Assembly: GCF_003344865.1 (NCBI RefSeq)
Contig: NZ_CP031165.1
Location: forward strand, 2,299,910 to 2,363,909
Reading direction: 5' to 3'
Source of the DNA: Euzebya pacifica
GTDB taxonomy: Bacteria; Actinomycetota; Nitriliruptoria; Euzebyales; Euzebyaceae
DNA length: 64,000 nucleotides
Below are positions 33,917 through 42,734 of this stretch, in pieces. The notes beneath the pieces were generated by a model that saw only the letters and a program-made list of their open reading frames with translations, was not told where the DNA came from and did no database searches. Within the stretch, counting starts at the first letter, position 1. Each line of letters starts with the position of its first letter. The position numbers were made by a program, and so were the translations under genes.

Positions 33917-34864
33917 TCAGTCCCCGTCGCGCCCGGTCCTCGACTCAGCAAGCACCGGCAGAACGTCTCGCATGAACCAGTGCGCCTGGGCGAGTTGATT
34001 GTCGCCGGCGAACGTCACGTTCAGACGATCAACACCGACGTCGTAGTAGGCGAGTAGCTGAGGGATGACGGCGTCCGGAGGTCCACACACCGTGTGCCGC
34101 CGGAAGGGTTCGGGGTCCACACCGTAGTGGCGCTGGAGGAACGGTCCCGCTTCACCCCAAGCCGCATCCACCGTCTTGCCGAGTACGACGCGCGTATGGG
34201 CCTCCACCCGTGGTGTGCCGGCACGGCCTGCGGCCTTCCAGAGCTCACGGAGTTCGTCGGCCCGAGAGCGGACTTGGCTGGGGGTGCACCACGCCGACGT
34301 CCACCCATCCCCGTAGCGCACCACCCGCTCCAGCGCGACGCGGCTCCGGCCGCCGATCAACAGCGGCATGGCCATCAGCGGGTCCAGATGGGCCTGGTTC
34401 ACCGCATAGAACGGACCGTCGTGATCCACGACCTCGCCACTCAGGAGTCGGGTGATGATCCCGAGCTGTTCATCGGTGCGCGGGCCCCGTTCGGACGGGT
34501 CCAGTCCGGCTGCGGCGAACTCGCGGGCGTGTTCGCCACCCACACCGACACCGCAGCTGACCCCACCCACGCTGAGATGGTGGATCGTCGTCAACATCTT
34601 CATGGTGGCGAACGGTTGTCGCAGCGGAAGAACCAACACATTGGGCATCAACGGCAGGGCCGTTCGGGCCGCGATGAAGGCCATCGTGCTGAGACACTCC
34701 AAGCTAGTGGTGTACCAGTTGAGGTGGTCACCGACAGTGATGGCCCCCGCCCCTCCCTCTTCCACGACATCGAGAAGCTCGATGAGCGACGAACGGTCGA
34801 AGTGGCGTCCCGCGAAGAGTGTGGGAATGCCGATTCCGAGTGAATCCAGTGGCGCGGTACTCAT
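33917..34864 (-). CDS. LLM-class (luciferase-like) oxidoreductase 2
   Basis: Luciferase-fold flavin or F420 oxidoreductase, 315 aa. Conserved-looking blocks are ITVGDHLNWYTTSLECL, LSVGGVSCGVGVGGEHAREF and MPLLIGGRSRVALERVVRYG. ATG 34864 overlaps the stop of the CoA-transferase beta gene (ATGA); the frame extends four codons further to 34876. It is embedded in the acyl-CoA operon and, like the LLM protein at 19773, its exact reaction is open: double-bond reduction with F420H2 or monooxygenation. Confidence 0.85.
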   Translation of the reverse strand: MSTAPLDSLGIGIPTLFAGRHFDRSSLIELLDVVEEGGAGAITVGDHLNWYTTSLECLSTMAFIAARTALPLMPNVLVLPLRQPFATMKMLTTIHHLSVGGVSCGVGVGGEHAREFAAAGLDPSERGPRTDEQLGIITRLLSGEVVDHDGPFYAVNQAHLDPLMAMPLLIGGRSRVALERVVRYGDGWTSAWCTPSQVRSRADELRELWKAAGRAGTPRVEAHTRVVLGKTVDAAWGEAGPFLQRHYGVDPEPFRRHTVCGPPDAVIPQLLAYYDVGVDRLNVTFAGDNQLAQAHWFMRDVLPVLAESRTGRDGD

Positions 34865-35652
34865 CGTGACAACCATCCAGTAGGGTCGACCCGGCGACGC
34901 AAGACGTCCAGGATCTCTGGGGAAGGGGTGGGCGTGGGTTCTCCGGCGTCATGGATGGCTAGGGGAAAACCGGTTCGTTCGCGAACCTCCTCGGGGGCGA
35001 CCCCCGGGTGCACCGACGCCACACGCATCTGGTCGCGCTCATCAAAATCAAGCACAGCCAAGGGCGTGATGCAAAGTGAGGGGCCCCCGCCCTTGCGAGC
35101 CGGATAGGGCGTCCCATCGGGCCTGCGTCGCCCCGCGCCGCTGGCGAAGTCCACCGAGGGGACCATCGTCCGGGTGCGATGTTCGGTGACGCAGAGCATG
35201 GTCCGTCCAACCGTCATGGTGATGCCAACGTTGACGAGGCCCGGCCCCCGAACGAGTCCTCGTGACGGACCGGCGTCGACGACGGTCAGGTTGATGTTTC
35301 CATAGCGATCGACCTGCATCCCGCCCAGGCAGATGACGTCGAAGGTTCCCTTCTCGGTGTGGTCAAAGACGTCTTGAATGTCGATCAGCGCTTCGGCCGT
35401 TGAGAGGTAAGCCTCGTCAGCACCTGAGGGCACGAGCGCCTTTGGGCGTGGATTCACCGCGCCAGAACCGGTGACCAGTGTGAGGTTGGGCGCGTGGGTC
35501 TGCTGAGCGAGAAGGCCGGCAGCCATGGGGATCAACGAGACACCACCGACGACCATCACCTCCCCGTCAGCCAGCTCCGCGGCAAGGCGGCACGCCATCA
35601 GCTCCTGCACCCCGGCACTGGTTGGTCGCTCCTCCGCAAATGGGTGAGTCAT
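34861..35652 (-). CDS. CoA-transferase type I beta subunit, IpdB/glutaconate CoA-transferase-like
   Basis: 263-aa protein of the CoA-transferase I superfamily, second half of a two-gene enzyme with 35649-36545. It has the ELADGEVMVVGGVSLIPMAA start and CLGGMQVDRYGNINLT block found in glutaconate CoA-transferase and IpdB subunits. In steroid degraders the IpdAB pair is not a transferase but hydrolytically opens the last ring. Which activity applies here cannot be decided without the active-site alignment. ATGA overlaps link it on both sides. Confidence 0.85.
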   Translation of the reverse strand: MTHPFAEERPTSAGVQELMACRLAAELADGEVMVVGGVSLIPMAAGLLAQQTHAPNLTLVTGSGAVNPRPKALVPSGADEAYLSTAEALIDIQDVFDHTEKGTFDVICLGGMQVDRYGNINLTVVDAGPSRGLVRGPGLVNVGITMTVGRTMLCVTEHRTRTMVPSVDFASGAGRRRPDGTPYPARKGGGPSLCITPLAVLDFDERDQMRVASVHPGVAPEEVRERTGFPLAIHDAGEPTPTPSPEILDVLRRRVDPTGWLSR

Positions 35653-36545
35653 GGCTGGACCCCCAACCGCGAAGCCAGCTGGTCGAGACCGCCGACCGCG
35701 GACAGATACTCGCGTTCGCCGCCGTCGATGTAGCGCGAGACGTACTGACGCCAGCCGTCCCCGACCGCGTCATGGTCCTTCGCCGCGTCGAGGTAGGTGC
35801 GCAGGTGGTCTTCATCGGCGAGGTAGGCCCCGTGGGTGGCCGCCGGATGAGCGGCGAACGGTGACACCACGACGTGGGACACCATGTAGCTGGGCACCGT
35901 GACGCGAGCCGGGGCCGACCTGATGTCATCGTGCTCGACGAGTCGATCGACCGACACCACCACGGTGCGCGAGGCTTTTGCGATCAGGCGATCCGCGAAG
36001 GTGGATGCCAGGTGTCGCACGTTCCCGAACTGATCGGCTTCATGGGCGTGGAGGAACGCGACGTCGGGGCTTAGCGGCGGCGCGGCGAGGGCTTCGACGG
36101 TGCCGTCTCGTCCGACCGGGATCAGCCAGTCCGCGCCATCGGCCAACGCCGTCCCCTGCAACGACACCACCGGTTGAAAAGGGAGCCCGGCGGCGGCCGC
36201 CCGGTACCCACCGATCAGCGACGCCTCATCGCACTCCACCAGCGTCACCCGCTCGTCCTCTATCGCGCGGCGCACGTGCGGCGCGGTGCCGAGGTGTTCG
36301 AAGGTGACGTTGGGGAGGTAGGCCTTGCGGACGAGCCCCGCGGCGAACAAATGGTCCGGGCCCACCCCGCTGGCTGGTGAGGACGACAGGGTCAGGTTGC
36401 CGACGCCTCGGCGCACCAGTGCCCGGACGAGTGCCATCGGCACGTTGTGGTTCCAGATACCACCAATCGCGAGATAGTCCCCCTCCTGGACCAGGGCGGC
36501 GGCCTGGTCAACGGTGAGGAGCTTGCCGGCGCGTGGACTCCTCAC
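35649..36545 (-). CDS. CoA-transferase type I alpha subunit, IpdA/glutaconate CoA-transferase-like
   Basis: 298-aa partner of the preceding subunit. It begins GKLLTVDQAAALVQEGDYLAIGG and carries LTLSSSPASGVGPDHLFAAG and HAHEADQFGNVRH, typical of the alpha chain. GTG 36545 overlaps the stop of the flavin-binding gene (GTGA). The gene order A then B and the lack of spacer imply one heteromeric enzyme, either moving CoA between acids or hydrolysing a cyclic acyl-CoA. Confidence 0.85.
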   Translation of the reverse strand: MRSPRAGKLLTVDQAAALVQEGDYLAIGGIWNHNVPMALVRALVRRGVGNLTLSSSPASGVGPDHLFAAGLVRKAYLPNVTFEHLGTAPHVRRAIEDERVTLVECDEASLIGGYRAAAAGLPFQPVVSLQGTALADGADWLIPVGRDGTVEALAAPPLSPDVAFLHAHEADQFGNVRHLASTFADRLIAKASRTVVVSVDRLVEHDDIRSAPARVTVPSYMVSHVVVSPFAAHPAATHGAYLADEDHLRTYLDAAKDHDAVGDGWRQYVSRYIDGGEREYLSAVGGLDQLASRLGVQP

Positions 36546-37042
36546 TCGGCGGCGCCTGCAGCCGGCTCCGATGGGGCGGGCGGGGTGCGAAGCTCATTGA
36601 GGAGGACTGCTCGACGTTGCATGCGCTCCTCCGGGTGGCGACTGTGTCCGAAGTCGTATCGCATGCCATGGATACGGGCTCCCGGGGGGTTGTCCATCTT
36701 CACGTGCAGGACGTCGATCTGGACCATCGCGTAGTGGTGTGGAGGATAGGCGGACGCGTCCATGGGTTCTTTGACAATCGCCGCGAGACCCCGGATGCCA
36801 ACGACGAGGTCGTCGCCCAGCGTTTCCAGGAACACGCGTCCATCACGGCGGATGTTGGCCAGCGTGCGTCCGTTCGAGAACGCCGCGAATCGGAGGGTTC
36901 GCTCGTCCAAGGCGATACACGATCCCGCGGCGCTGAGATAGGGGTGTCCGTCAGCGTCCGTGGTCCCGACGATGACCGGATTCCCGCCGACGAGGTGTTG
37001 GATGACATTGGTTGGAAGGGTTTGGCCCAGGGGTTGGCTCAT
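36542..37042 (-). CDS. Pyridoxamine 5'-phosphate oxidase-like flavin/F420-binding protein
   Basis: Small split-barrel protein of 166 aa, PNPOx-like. Visible features: VIVGTTDADGHPYLSAAGS, the strand LRFAAFSNGRTLANIRRDGR, and the late HYAMVQIDVLHV. Such proteins bind FMN or F420 and act as small oxidoreductases. ATG 37042 is taken because the frame to the left overlaps the dehydrogenase stop. The C-terminal 35 residues are Ala/Pro-rich. Its partner could be the LLM oxidoreductase in the same operon (inference). Confidence 0.78.
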   Translation of the reverse strand: MSQPLGQTLPTNVIQHLVGGNPVIVGTTDADGHPYLSAAGSCIALDERTLRFAAFSNGRTLANIRRDGRVFLETLGDDLVVGIRGLAAIVKEPMDASAYPPHHYAMVQIDVLHVKMDNPPGARIHGMRYDFGHSRHPEERMQRRAVLLNELRTPPAPSEPAAGAAE

Positions 37043-37058
37043 GGTGGACGCACCCGGG

Positions 37059-38204
37059 CTAGAGCCCGAGCTCCTTGGCGATGATGAGACGCTGGATCTC
37101 GGAGGTTCCGCCACCGATGGTGTACAGCCGGGCGTCGCGATATTGACGTTGCAGTTCCGACTCCATCATGTAGCTCCAGCCGCCGCAGGCCTGCATGGCC
37201 TCGTACACGACGTCGTTCCACATCTCGGAGGCGACCATCTTCACCATTGAGCTCTCCTTCCTGGCGGGCAGGCCCTGGTCCACCAGCCACGCCGCGTGCT
37301 GCGTCATCAGACGAGCACCCTGGATCGATGCAGCCATGTCGGCGAACTTCTGCTTGATCATCTGGAAGGACGTGATTGGCCGGCCGAACTGCTCGCGGGA
37401 CACCGCGTAGTCCCGGGCCACGTCGAACGCGCGTTGGGCGCTGCCGGTGCAGTGGGAACCGATGATGAGCCGCTCGGCATCGAGACCCGAGGACAGGGTG
37501 GACTGCCACGCACCGTTGAGATCGCCCAGCAGATTCTCGGCAGGGACGGCCACGTCGTCGAAGTAGACCTCGCACGTGCTGACCATCCAGTTGCCCAGCT
37601 TGTCCATACGGCGGATCTCGAGGCCGTCGAGATCGGTGGGGACGATGAAGGTTGAGATGCCCTCCCGAGCCGGTGCGGACGGGTCGGTTCTGACTGCGAC
37701 GATGAGCCAGTCCGCTTGATCGGCTCCGCTGGTGTAGACCTTCTGTCCGTTGATCAGGTAGTGGTCACCGTCGCGGGTGGCGCGGGTCTGCAGGGCCGCG
37801 GCGTCGGAACCGGCGCCGGGTTCGGTCAGCGCCACGGCCACCATTGACTCCCCGCTGGCGATGGGTGGGAGATATGTCTCCTTCTGCTCCTGGGTACCGA
37901 CGCGGCTGATGACGGTTCCGCCGTAGCATGCGGACCGCTGGAACGCCGCGGAGAGCCCGGTCGCGCAGTAGCTGAGCTGCTCGGAAAACAACACGGTGTC
38001 GAGCACGCTCGCGCCAGTGCCGCCGAACTCCTCCGGGATGGTCAGTCCCAGCCACCCCTGCGCACCCAGCTTGCGCCAGACCTCATCGGGGAACTCATGG
38101 GCCTGGTCCCACTCCCGAATCTTCTCGGGCGGGGCCTCCCGAGCCATGAGGGCACGGACGCTCTCTTGCATCATTCGTTGTTCGTCAGTGAGTGCGAAGT
38201 CCAC
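37059..38204 (-). CDS. Acyl-CoA dehydrogenase
   Basis: FAD acyl-CoA dehydrogenase, 381 aa, canonical length. Marks: MVAVALTEPGAGSDAAALQTRAT, RDYAVSREQFGRPITSFQMI, and the C-terminal IGGGTSEIQRLIIAKELGL. GTG 38204 has AAAGGGATGATTC upstream. It lies between the ligase at 38208 and the flavin-binding gene, within one minus-strand transcription unit that starts at 42579. Likely introduces an alpha,beta double bond into the CoA ester made by the neighbouring ligases. Confidence 0.92.
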   Translation of the reverse strand: MDFALTDEQRMMQESVRALMAREAPPEKIREWDQAHEFPDEVWRKLGAQGWLGLTIPEEFGGTGASVLDTVLFSEQLSYCATGLSAAFQRSACYGGTVISRVGTQEQKETYLPPIASGESMVAVALTEPGAGSDAAALQTRATRDGDHYLINGQKVYTSGADQADWLIVAVRTDPSAPAREGISTFIVPTDLDGLEIRRMDKLGNWMVSTCEVYFDDVAVPAENLLGDLNGAWQSTLSSGLDAERLIIGSHCTGSAQRAFDVARDYAVSREQFGRPITSFQMIKQKFADMAASIQGARLMTQHAAWLVDQGLPARKESSMVKMVASEMWNDVVYEAMQACGGWSYMMESELQRQYRDARLYTIGGGTSEIQRLIIAKELGL

Positions 38205-38207
38205 GAA

Positions 38208-39833
38208 TCATCCCTTTCGTGTCGGTGAAGCAGCGGACTGGTCGACCACGAGCCTGAGCGCGCGCTTGTCGACCTTTCCGCCAGGTGAGCTTGGGAACTC
38301 GTCCAGAACGTGCAGGAATTCGGGCCAAACGGACTTGCTGACGCCCTCGGCCTCGAGGTGGTTGAGAAGGCTCGGCAGGTCGAGGACCGCGTCCGGCTTG
38401 AGACGGACCACGGCCGCGATGCGCTCGCCCAGCACTGGGTCCCGCCGACCGACGACCGCCACCTCCCGAACTAACGGGTGGGTTCGGACCGCCGTCTCGA
38501 CCTGCTGCGGGCTGATGTTGGCACCGCCGCGGATGATCAGGTCCTTCGTCCGGCCGACGATGACCAGGTAGCCATCCGCGTCGAGGAAACCAAGGTCGCC
38601 GCTCCGCACCAGCGTCTCGGGTCGTGCGTCGGCCGGGTCCTCAGGGTAGTAGCAGGTGATCATGTCCGGCCCCCGAAGCGCCACTTCACCCACCACCCCT
38701 TCGGCACAGTCACTGCCGTCCTCGTTCAGCACGGCCACATCGGTCCAGGGCATCGCTGTTCCGGCCGTCTCGCGCCTCTTGTTGACCGGGTCGTCGGGGC
38801 TGATTGCGCAGGCGGCCCCCACATCGGACAGGCCGTAGTCGCTGATCACCGGAATCCTGAGGGTGTCCTCAAAATCGTGACGGGCGGCAACCGGGAAGGC
38901 GTCACCGCCCGACTGGAACATCCGGACCGACGACAGGTCAGAGGTTCGCTCACGGGCAGCGTCCAGGAGCCGCATCGCGTGTGTCGGCACACCCAGGAGA
39001 ATGGTCGGCCGGTGACGCTCCGCGAGGTCTAGGGCGAAGTCGGCGTCGAACCGGGGAACCATGAGGCGCCGGAGACCGGGGACCAGCAGTGGCAGCACGA
39101 ACCCATGCAGGTACCCGATTCCCTGGACCAGGGGTGACAGCACCAGCACCGCGTCGCGGTTGGAGAGCTCGAGGCTTCCCAGGGTCTTGAGCTTCTTGCG
39201 CGCCATCGCGATCCACGCCCGGTGGGTCCGAAGGGCAATCTTTGGGTGCCCGGTGGTGCCGGCGGTCGGCATCATGATGTAGTCGCGAGCGGAGGCCTCC
39301 ACTTCCCAGGGAGCGGTCTCCGGGGACCGTCCGGAGCGGATGACGTCAAGGGAGCCAAGCTCCCTGCCGTCCCCGGTGTCGGGATAGGACAGGAACCGCA
39401 TGCTGGCCGGAAGATGAGTGGCGATCCGGGGAGCGGAGCCGGTGGGTGCCACCAGGGCATCTGCGTCCGCCTGCTCCAGCAGGGCGGCAACGTCGGCGCT
39501 CGGGAGGCGACTTGGGAGAGTCAGCGTGACCGCTCCCAACGACGAGAGGGCCGTGTGCAGGATCACAAACTCCACGTGATTCCCGGTGTGCAGCCCCACC
39601 ACCGACCGGGGGCCGACGCCGGCGGCCAGCAATGAATCGCAGGCACGGGCGATCCCCGTTTCGAGTTCGCGCCCGCTGACTGTCCAGCGGCTGTCGGTCA
39701 TGAGCAGGCCGTCCCCGGTTGCGGCCGCGGAGGCCAGCATCAGGCCGTGAATGGTGTCGTCGGTCCACGCCCCTGACCGGACATAGCCATCGACTTCGTC
39801 GGACCGAAGGCGGGAGGTCACCTCACGCAGCAT
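38208..39833 (-). CDS. AMP-forming acyl-CoA ligase (ANL superfamily)
   Basis: 541-aa adenylate-forming ligase. P-loop TAGTTGHPKIA, motif SDYGLSDVGAAC in place of the usual YG(M/Q)TE, hinge GDLGFLDADGYLVIVGRTKD, and C-terminal PGGKVDKRA with the catalytic Lys. ATG 39833 shares its first base with the upstream stop (TGATG). It is next to a second ligase with a weaker P-loop, so one may activate the starting acid and the other a later fragment. Confidence 0.88.
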   Translation of the reverse strand: MLREVTSRLRSDEVDGYVRSGAWTDDTIHGLMLASAAATGDGLLMTDSRWTVSGRELETGIARACDSLLAAGVGPRSVVGLHTGNHVEFVILHTALSSLGAVTLTLPSRLPSADVAALLEQADADALVAPTGSAPRIATHLPASMRFLSYPDTGDGRELGSLDVIRSGRSPETAPWEVEASARDYIMMPTAGTTGHPKIALRTHRAWIAMARKKLKTLGSLELSNRDAVLVLSPLVQGIGYLHGFVLPLLVPGLRRLMVPRFDADFALDLAERHRPTILLGVPTHAMRLLDAARERTSDLSSVRMFQSGGDAFPVAARHDFEDTLRIPVISDYGLSDVGAACAISPDDPVNKRRETAGTAMPWTDVAVLNEDGSDCAEGVVGEVALRGPDMITCYYPEDPADARPETLVRSGDLGFLDADGYLVIVGRTKDLIIRGGANISPQQVETAVRTHPLVREVAVVGRRDPVLGERIAAVVRLKPDAVLDLPSLLNHLEAEGVSKSVWPEFLHVLDEFPSSPGGKVDKRALRLVVDQSAASPTRKG

Positions 39834-41386
39834 CAGCTTCCGACCTCCTCACGCAGACGCTGACGCAACACGGCCTTCTGCACCTTTCCCGATGAGTTTC
39901 TTGGCAGACCGGGAAGGACATCGAGGCGCTCGGGCCAGCGATAACGCGCCACACCACGATCCTCTAGAACTTGCAGGACGTCCTCGAAGGTGGGAGCGAC
40001 CGCACCGCTGCGGGCGACCACGAAGGCGGCGATCCGCTCGCCGAGGCGGTCGTCTGGCGCCGCCACCACCGCCACTTCGGCGATGTCGGGGTGGGCCAGA
40101 AGGTCGTTCTCAACGTCCTTGGAGCTGATGTTGGTCCCGCCCCGGATGATGATGTCGGAGATGCGATCGATGACGCGCAGGTAGCCGTCCTTGTCCAAGC
40201 GGCCGACGTCTCCCGTGCGATACCAGCCACCGGCGAGCGCCTGAGCCGTTCGTTCCGGCTGGCCGAGGTATCCTTGGAACAGGGTTGGGCCGCCAACCAG
40301 GATTTGGCCGGCCTCGCCAGGACCCAGGATGGCGCCGTCGGGGCCGGCGATGGCGATGTCAACCCCCAACAAGGCCGGTCCGTCGCTCCCCGACAGCAGT
40401 TCCGGGGGGTCATCTGGGTGCCCGTTGGTTGCGGCCAGACACTCAGTGGACCCGTACATCGGGCTGACGACCAGGCTCAGCTCATCCGCGGCGTGCTCGA
40501 CGACTTCGCTGGGGATCGGCGAACCCCCGCAGGTGAACACGCGCAGGCTGTCCAGCTGGTCGTGGCTGACCGCGGGGTCATTGAGCAGGTCGAACAGCAT
40601 CGTTGTCGGGGCGATGCTGTATGTGCAGCGGTGCTCGGCCACCAGCGCCGCGGCTGTTCTGGGGTCCCAGGCCGGCATCATCACTAGAGTGGCGCCGACC
40701 ACGAGGGCGCAGTGAACCATGCCGTGGGTGCCCGTCCCTGTCGTGATGGGGACCGCGACCAGGAATCGATCCGCCGGGGTTAGGTGGTTGCGTTCGGCCA
40801 CCGCGGTCGTGCAGTGCATCAGCGATCGCTCGGTGTGAAGGGGCAGCTTCGGAAGCCCCTCAGTGCCAGAGGAGTGGAGGGCCACGGCTGGCTCATCAAG
40901 GCCGACTCCGGCGCGGAGGTCCGCTCCCGGTCCGTCCAGGTCCACCAGGGGCAGCTCCCCGCTCCGCGCCGGACGGCCCCCCGCCACGACACGGAGGAGG
41001 TCGGGGCGGTCAGCGGCGATGGCCTCGGCGACCGCGGAGTTGTCGTCACGGTTGTACACCAGCACACGGCTGGCGGACCGGCTGACTACGTGGCCCACCT
41101 CTGGGAGGCCGAAGCGGGGCGACAGCGGGCCCAGCACCATGCCACCATGCGCGGCGGCCACCGCCATGACGACGAAGTCGGCGGTGTTTGGCAGCTGGAC
41201 CGACACCACGTCGCCCCGAGCCACCCCCTGTGCGCGGAGCCCCGCAGCCACCGCCCGCGCCCGGCGGTCCAGCTCGCCGTAGCTCAGCGTCAGCTTCCCG
41301 TCCACGACGGCCGGATGGTTTGGTCGGTACTTCGCGTGCCACGCAACCTTGGTGGACAGGGTCGCGGAGGAGGCTGCGGACGTCAC
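39833..41386 (-). CDS. AMP-forming acyl-CoA ligase with altered P-loop
   Basis: 517-aa ANL protein. Motifs SPMYGSTECLAATN, GDVGRLDKDGYLRVIDRIS and the C-terminal NSSGKVQKAVLR are normal, but the P-loop reads SSGTEGLPKLPLH instead of TSGTTGxPKG, with T to E and the final G lost. That may reduce or alter adenylation. GTG 41386 overlaps the upstream dehydrogenase stop (GTGA). Two ligases side by side in one operon are unusual and suggest different acids or a regulatory duplicate. Confidence 0.85.
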   Translation of the reverse strand: MTSAASSATLSTKVAWHAKYRPNHPAVVDGKLTLSYGELDRRARAVAAGLRAQGVARGDVVSVQLPNTADFVVMAVAAAHGGMVLGPLSPRFGLPEVGHVVSRSASRVLVYNRDDNSAVAEAIAADRPDLLRVVAGGRPARSGELPLVDLDGPGADLRAGVGLDEPAVALHSSGTEGLPKLPLHTERSLMHCTTAVAERNHLTPADRFLVAVPITTGTGTHGMVHCALVVGATLVMMPAWDPRTAAALVAEHRCTYSIAPTTMLFDLLNDPAVSHDQLDSLRVFTCGGSPIPSEVVEHAADELSLVVSPMYGSTECLAATNGHPDDPPELLSGSDGPALLGVDIAIAGPDGAILGPGEAGQILVGGPTLFQGYLGQPERTAQALAGGWYRTGDVGRLDKDGYLRVIDRISDIIIRGGTNISSKDVENDLLAHPDIAEVAVVAAPDDRLGERIAAFVVARSGAVAPTFEDVLQVLEDRGVARYRWPERLDVLPGLPRNSSGKVQKAVLRQRLREEVGS

Positions 41387-42579
41387 CGGCGTGACCGCCC
41401 GCGGACCTGTTCGGAGAGCAGGATCCGTAGGATTTCACTGGTGCCTCCGGTGACCTCGGAGACCTTCGCGTCCCTGAAGTGCCGGTTCACTTCATACTCC
41501 TCTGACATGCCGTAGGCGCCGAAGAGTTGGACCGCATCGCGTGACACGTCCATGTAGGCCTCCTGGGCGAACAGCTTTGCCGTCAACACGGCGCGACTCG
41601 CGGGAAGGCCCCGGTCCTTCAACATCGCGGCCCGAAAGGTCAACGTCCTCGCACACTCCAGGGCCACGACCATGTCGGCCACCTTGGCCTGCGTCATCTG
41701 GAAGTCCCCCAGCTTCCGCCCAAAGAGTTCGCGCTCCTCGATGTAGGCGGCCACCGCTCGCAGGACGCCGGCGATTCCTCCGCTGATCCGGGCGGCGACC
41801 ATTAGCCGGGCCTCCTCCAGGGCCGACATGGCCACCGCGAAGCCGCGTCCGGGCTCTCCGACCAGGTTTTCGGCGGCGACCTCGCATTCGTCCATGACCA
41901 GCTCGCCAACGCTCAACGCCCGCATCCCGAGCTTTCCTCGCATGATGGTTGTGGTCAGACCCGGGGCGTCGTGCGGAACGATGAAGGCGGAGATTCCCTT
42001 GGCGCCCACCGAGCCGGGTTCGGTACGGGCGAACGTCAGAAAGAAGTCACCGTCATTGGCCCAGTCGATCCAAGTCTTTGCCCCGGTCAGCACGTAACCG
42101 GCGTCGGTCCGCTCGGCACGGGTGCGCATGGCCGACGCGTCCGACCCGGAGTCGGGTTCGGTGAGTGCGTAGCCGGCCAGAGCGGTGCCTTCGGCCAGTG
42201 GCCGCAACCACCGTTCCCGCTGGGCATCGGTGCCGTGTGTCAGGAGGCCGCGTCCCACAGGGCCGCTGGCCATGGCCACGAGCGAGCCGAGGACCTGCCA
42301 CCGCGACGAGACCTCCTCGACCACCAGCGCGTGACTGACGTGGTCCAACCCTGCCCCACCCCATTCGACAGGAATGGTGCCACCAAGCAGACCCGCCTCG
42401 CGCAGGGGGGCCACCACCTGCGGTGGGAACTGCTCGTCGCGTTCCGCGTCGGCCATGTGCGTCAAGACCTTGGACTCAACCACGGCCCGCGCGGTTTCGC
42501 GCAGCATTGCCTGCTCAGATGTCAACGGAGTCCCCGCGACGTCATTGAGAAGTGCTTCGTCGGTTCGAATGGCCCTCAA
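41383..42579 (-). CDS. Acyl-CoA dehydrogenase, first gene of the minus-strand operon
   Basis: Acyl-CoA dehydrogenase of 398 aa with YALTEPDSGSDASAMRTRAE, ERELFGRKLGDFQMTQAKVA, YGMSEEYEVNRHFRDAK and VTGGTSEILRILLSEQ. The start is unclear: TTG 42579 is the longest but the GGAG ribosome site ends directly before it; an ATT three codons in (42570) would have good spacing. Operator D and a promoter candidate lie just upstream, and six further catabolic genes follow, mostly overlapped. Confidence 0.88.
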   Translation of the reverse strand: MRAIRTDEALLNDVAGTPLTSEQAMLRETARAVVESKVLTHMADAERDEQFPPQVVAPLREAGLLGGTIPVEWGGAGLDHVSHALVVEEVSSRWQVLGSLVAMASGPVGRGLLTHGTDAQRERWLRPLAEGTALAGYALTEPDSGSDASAMRTRAERTDAGYVLTGAKTWIDWANDGDFFLTFARTEPGSVGAKGISAFIVPHDAPGLTTTIMRGKLGMRALSVGELVMDECEVAAENLVGEPGRGFAVAMSALEEARLMVAARISGGIAGVLRAVAAYIEERELFGRKLGDFQMTQAKVADMVVALECARTLTFRAAMLKDRGLPASRAVLTAKLFAQEAYMDVSRDAVQLFGAYGMSEEYEVNRHFRDAKVSEVTGGTSEILRILLSEQVRGRSRR

Positions 42580-42587
42580 CTCCTATT

Positions 42588-42603
42588 TGCTTGTCCACAA
42601 ACA
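42588..42603. promoter_or_regulatory. Operator D, TGCTTGTCCACAAACA (reverse orientation of the family)
   Basis: Reverse complement is TGTTTGTGGACAAGCA, one base from operator A. It sits between the -10 candidate and the start of the minus-strand operon, the same geometry as operators A/B, so it should also act by blocking initiation. Confidence 0.68.
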
Positions 42604-42615
42604 AACGCGTTTGGC

Positions 42616-42645
42616 AATGTAGACGGGTCGCGTCCGGACAGTCAA
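42616..42645 (-). promoter_or_regulatory. Promoter candidate for the 42579 minus operon
   Basis: On the minus strand, TTGACT (42645-42640) is followed after 18 bp by TACATT (42621-42616). Initiation near 42609 would place operator D at the start of the transcript. Confidence 0.5.
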
Positions 42646-42734
42646 GGACTAGCCGTCAGCGGATGGTGTCGGGCGGATTGGAGTGATCCCGGTTCTGTGG
42701 ACACTGCCCCTCTTGTGAGGAGGATGGAGCCACG

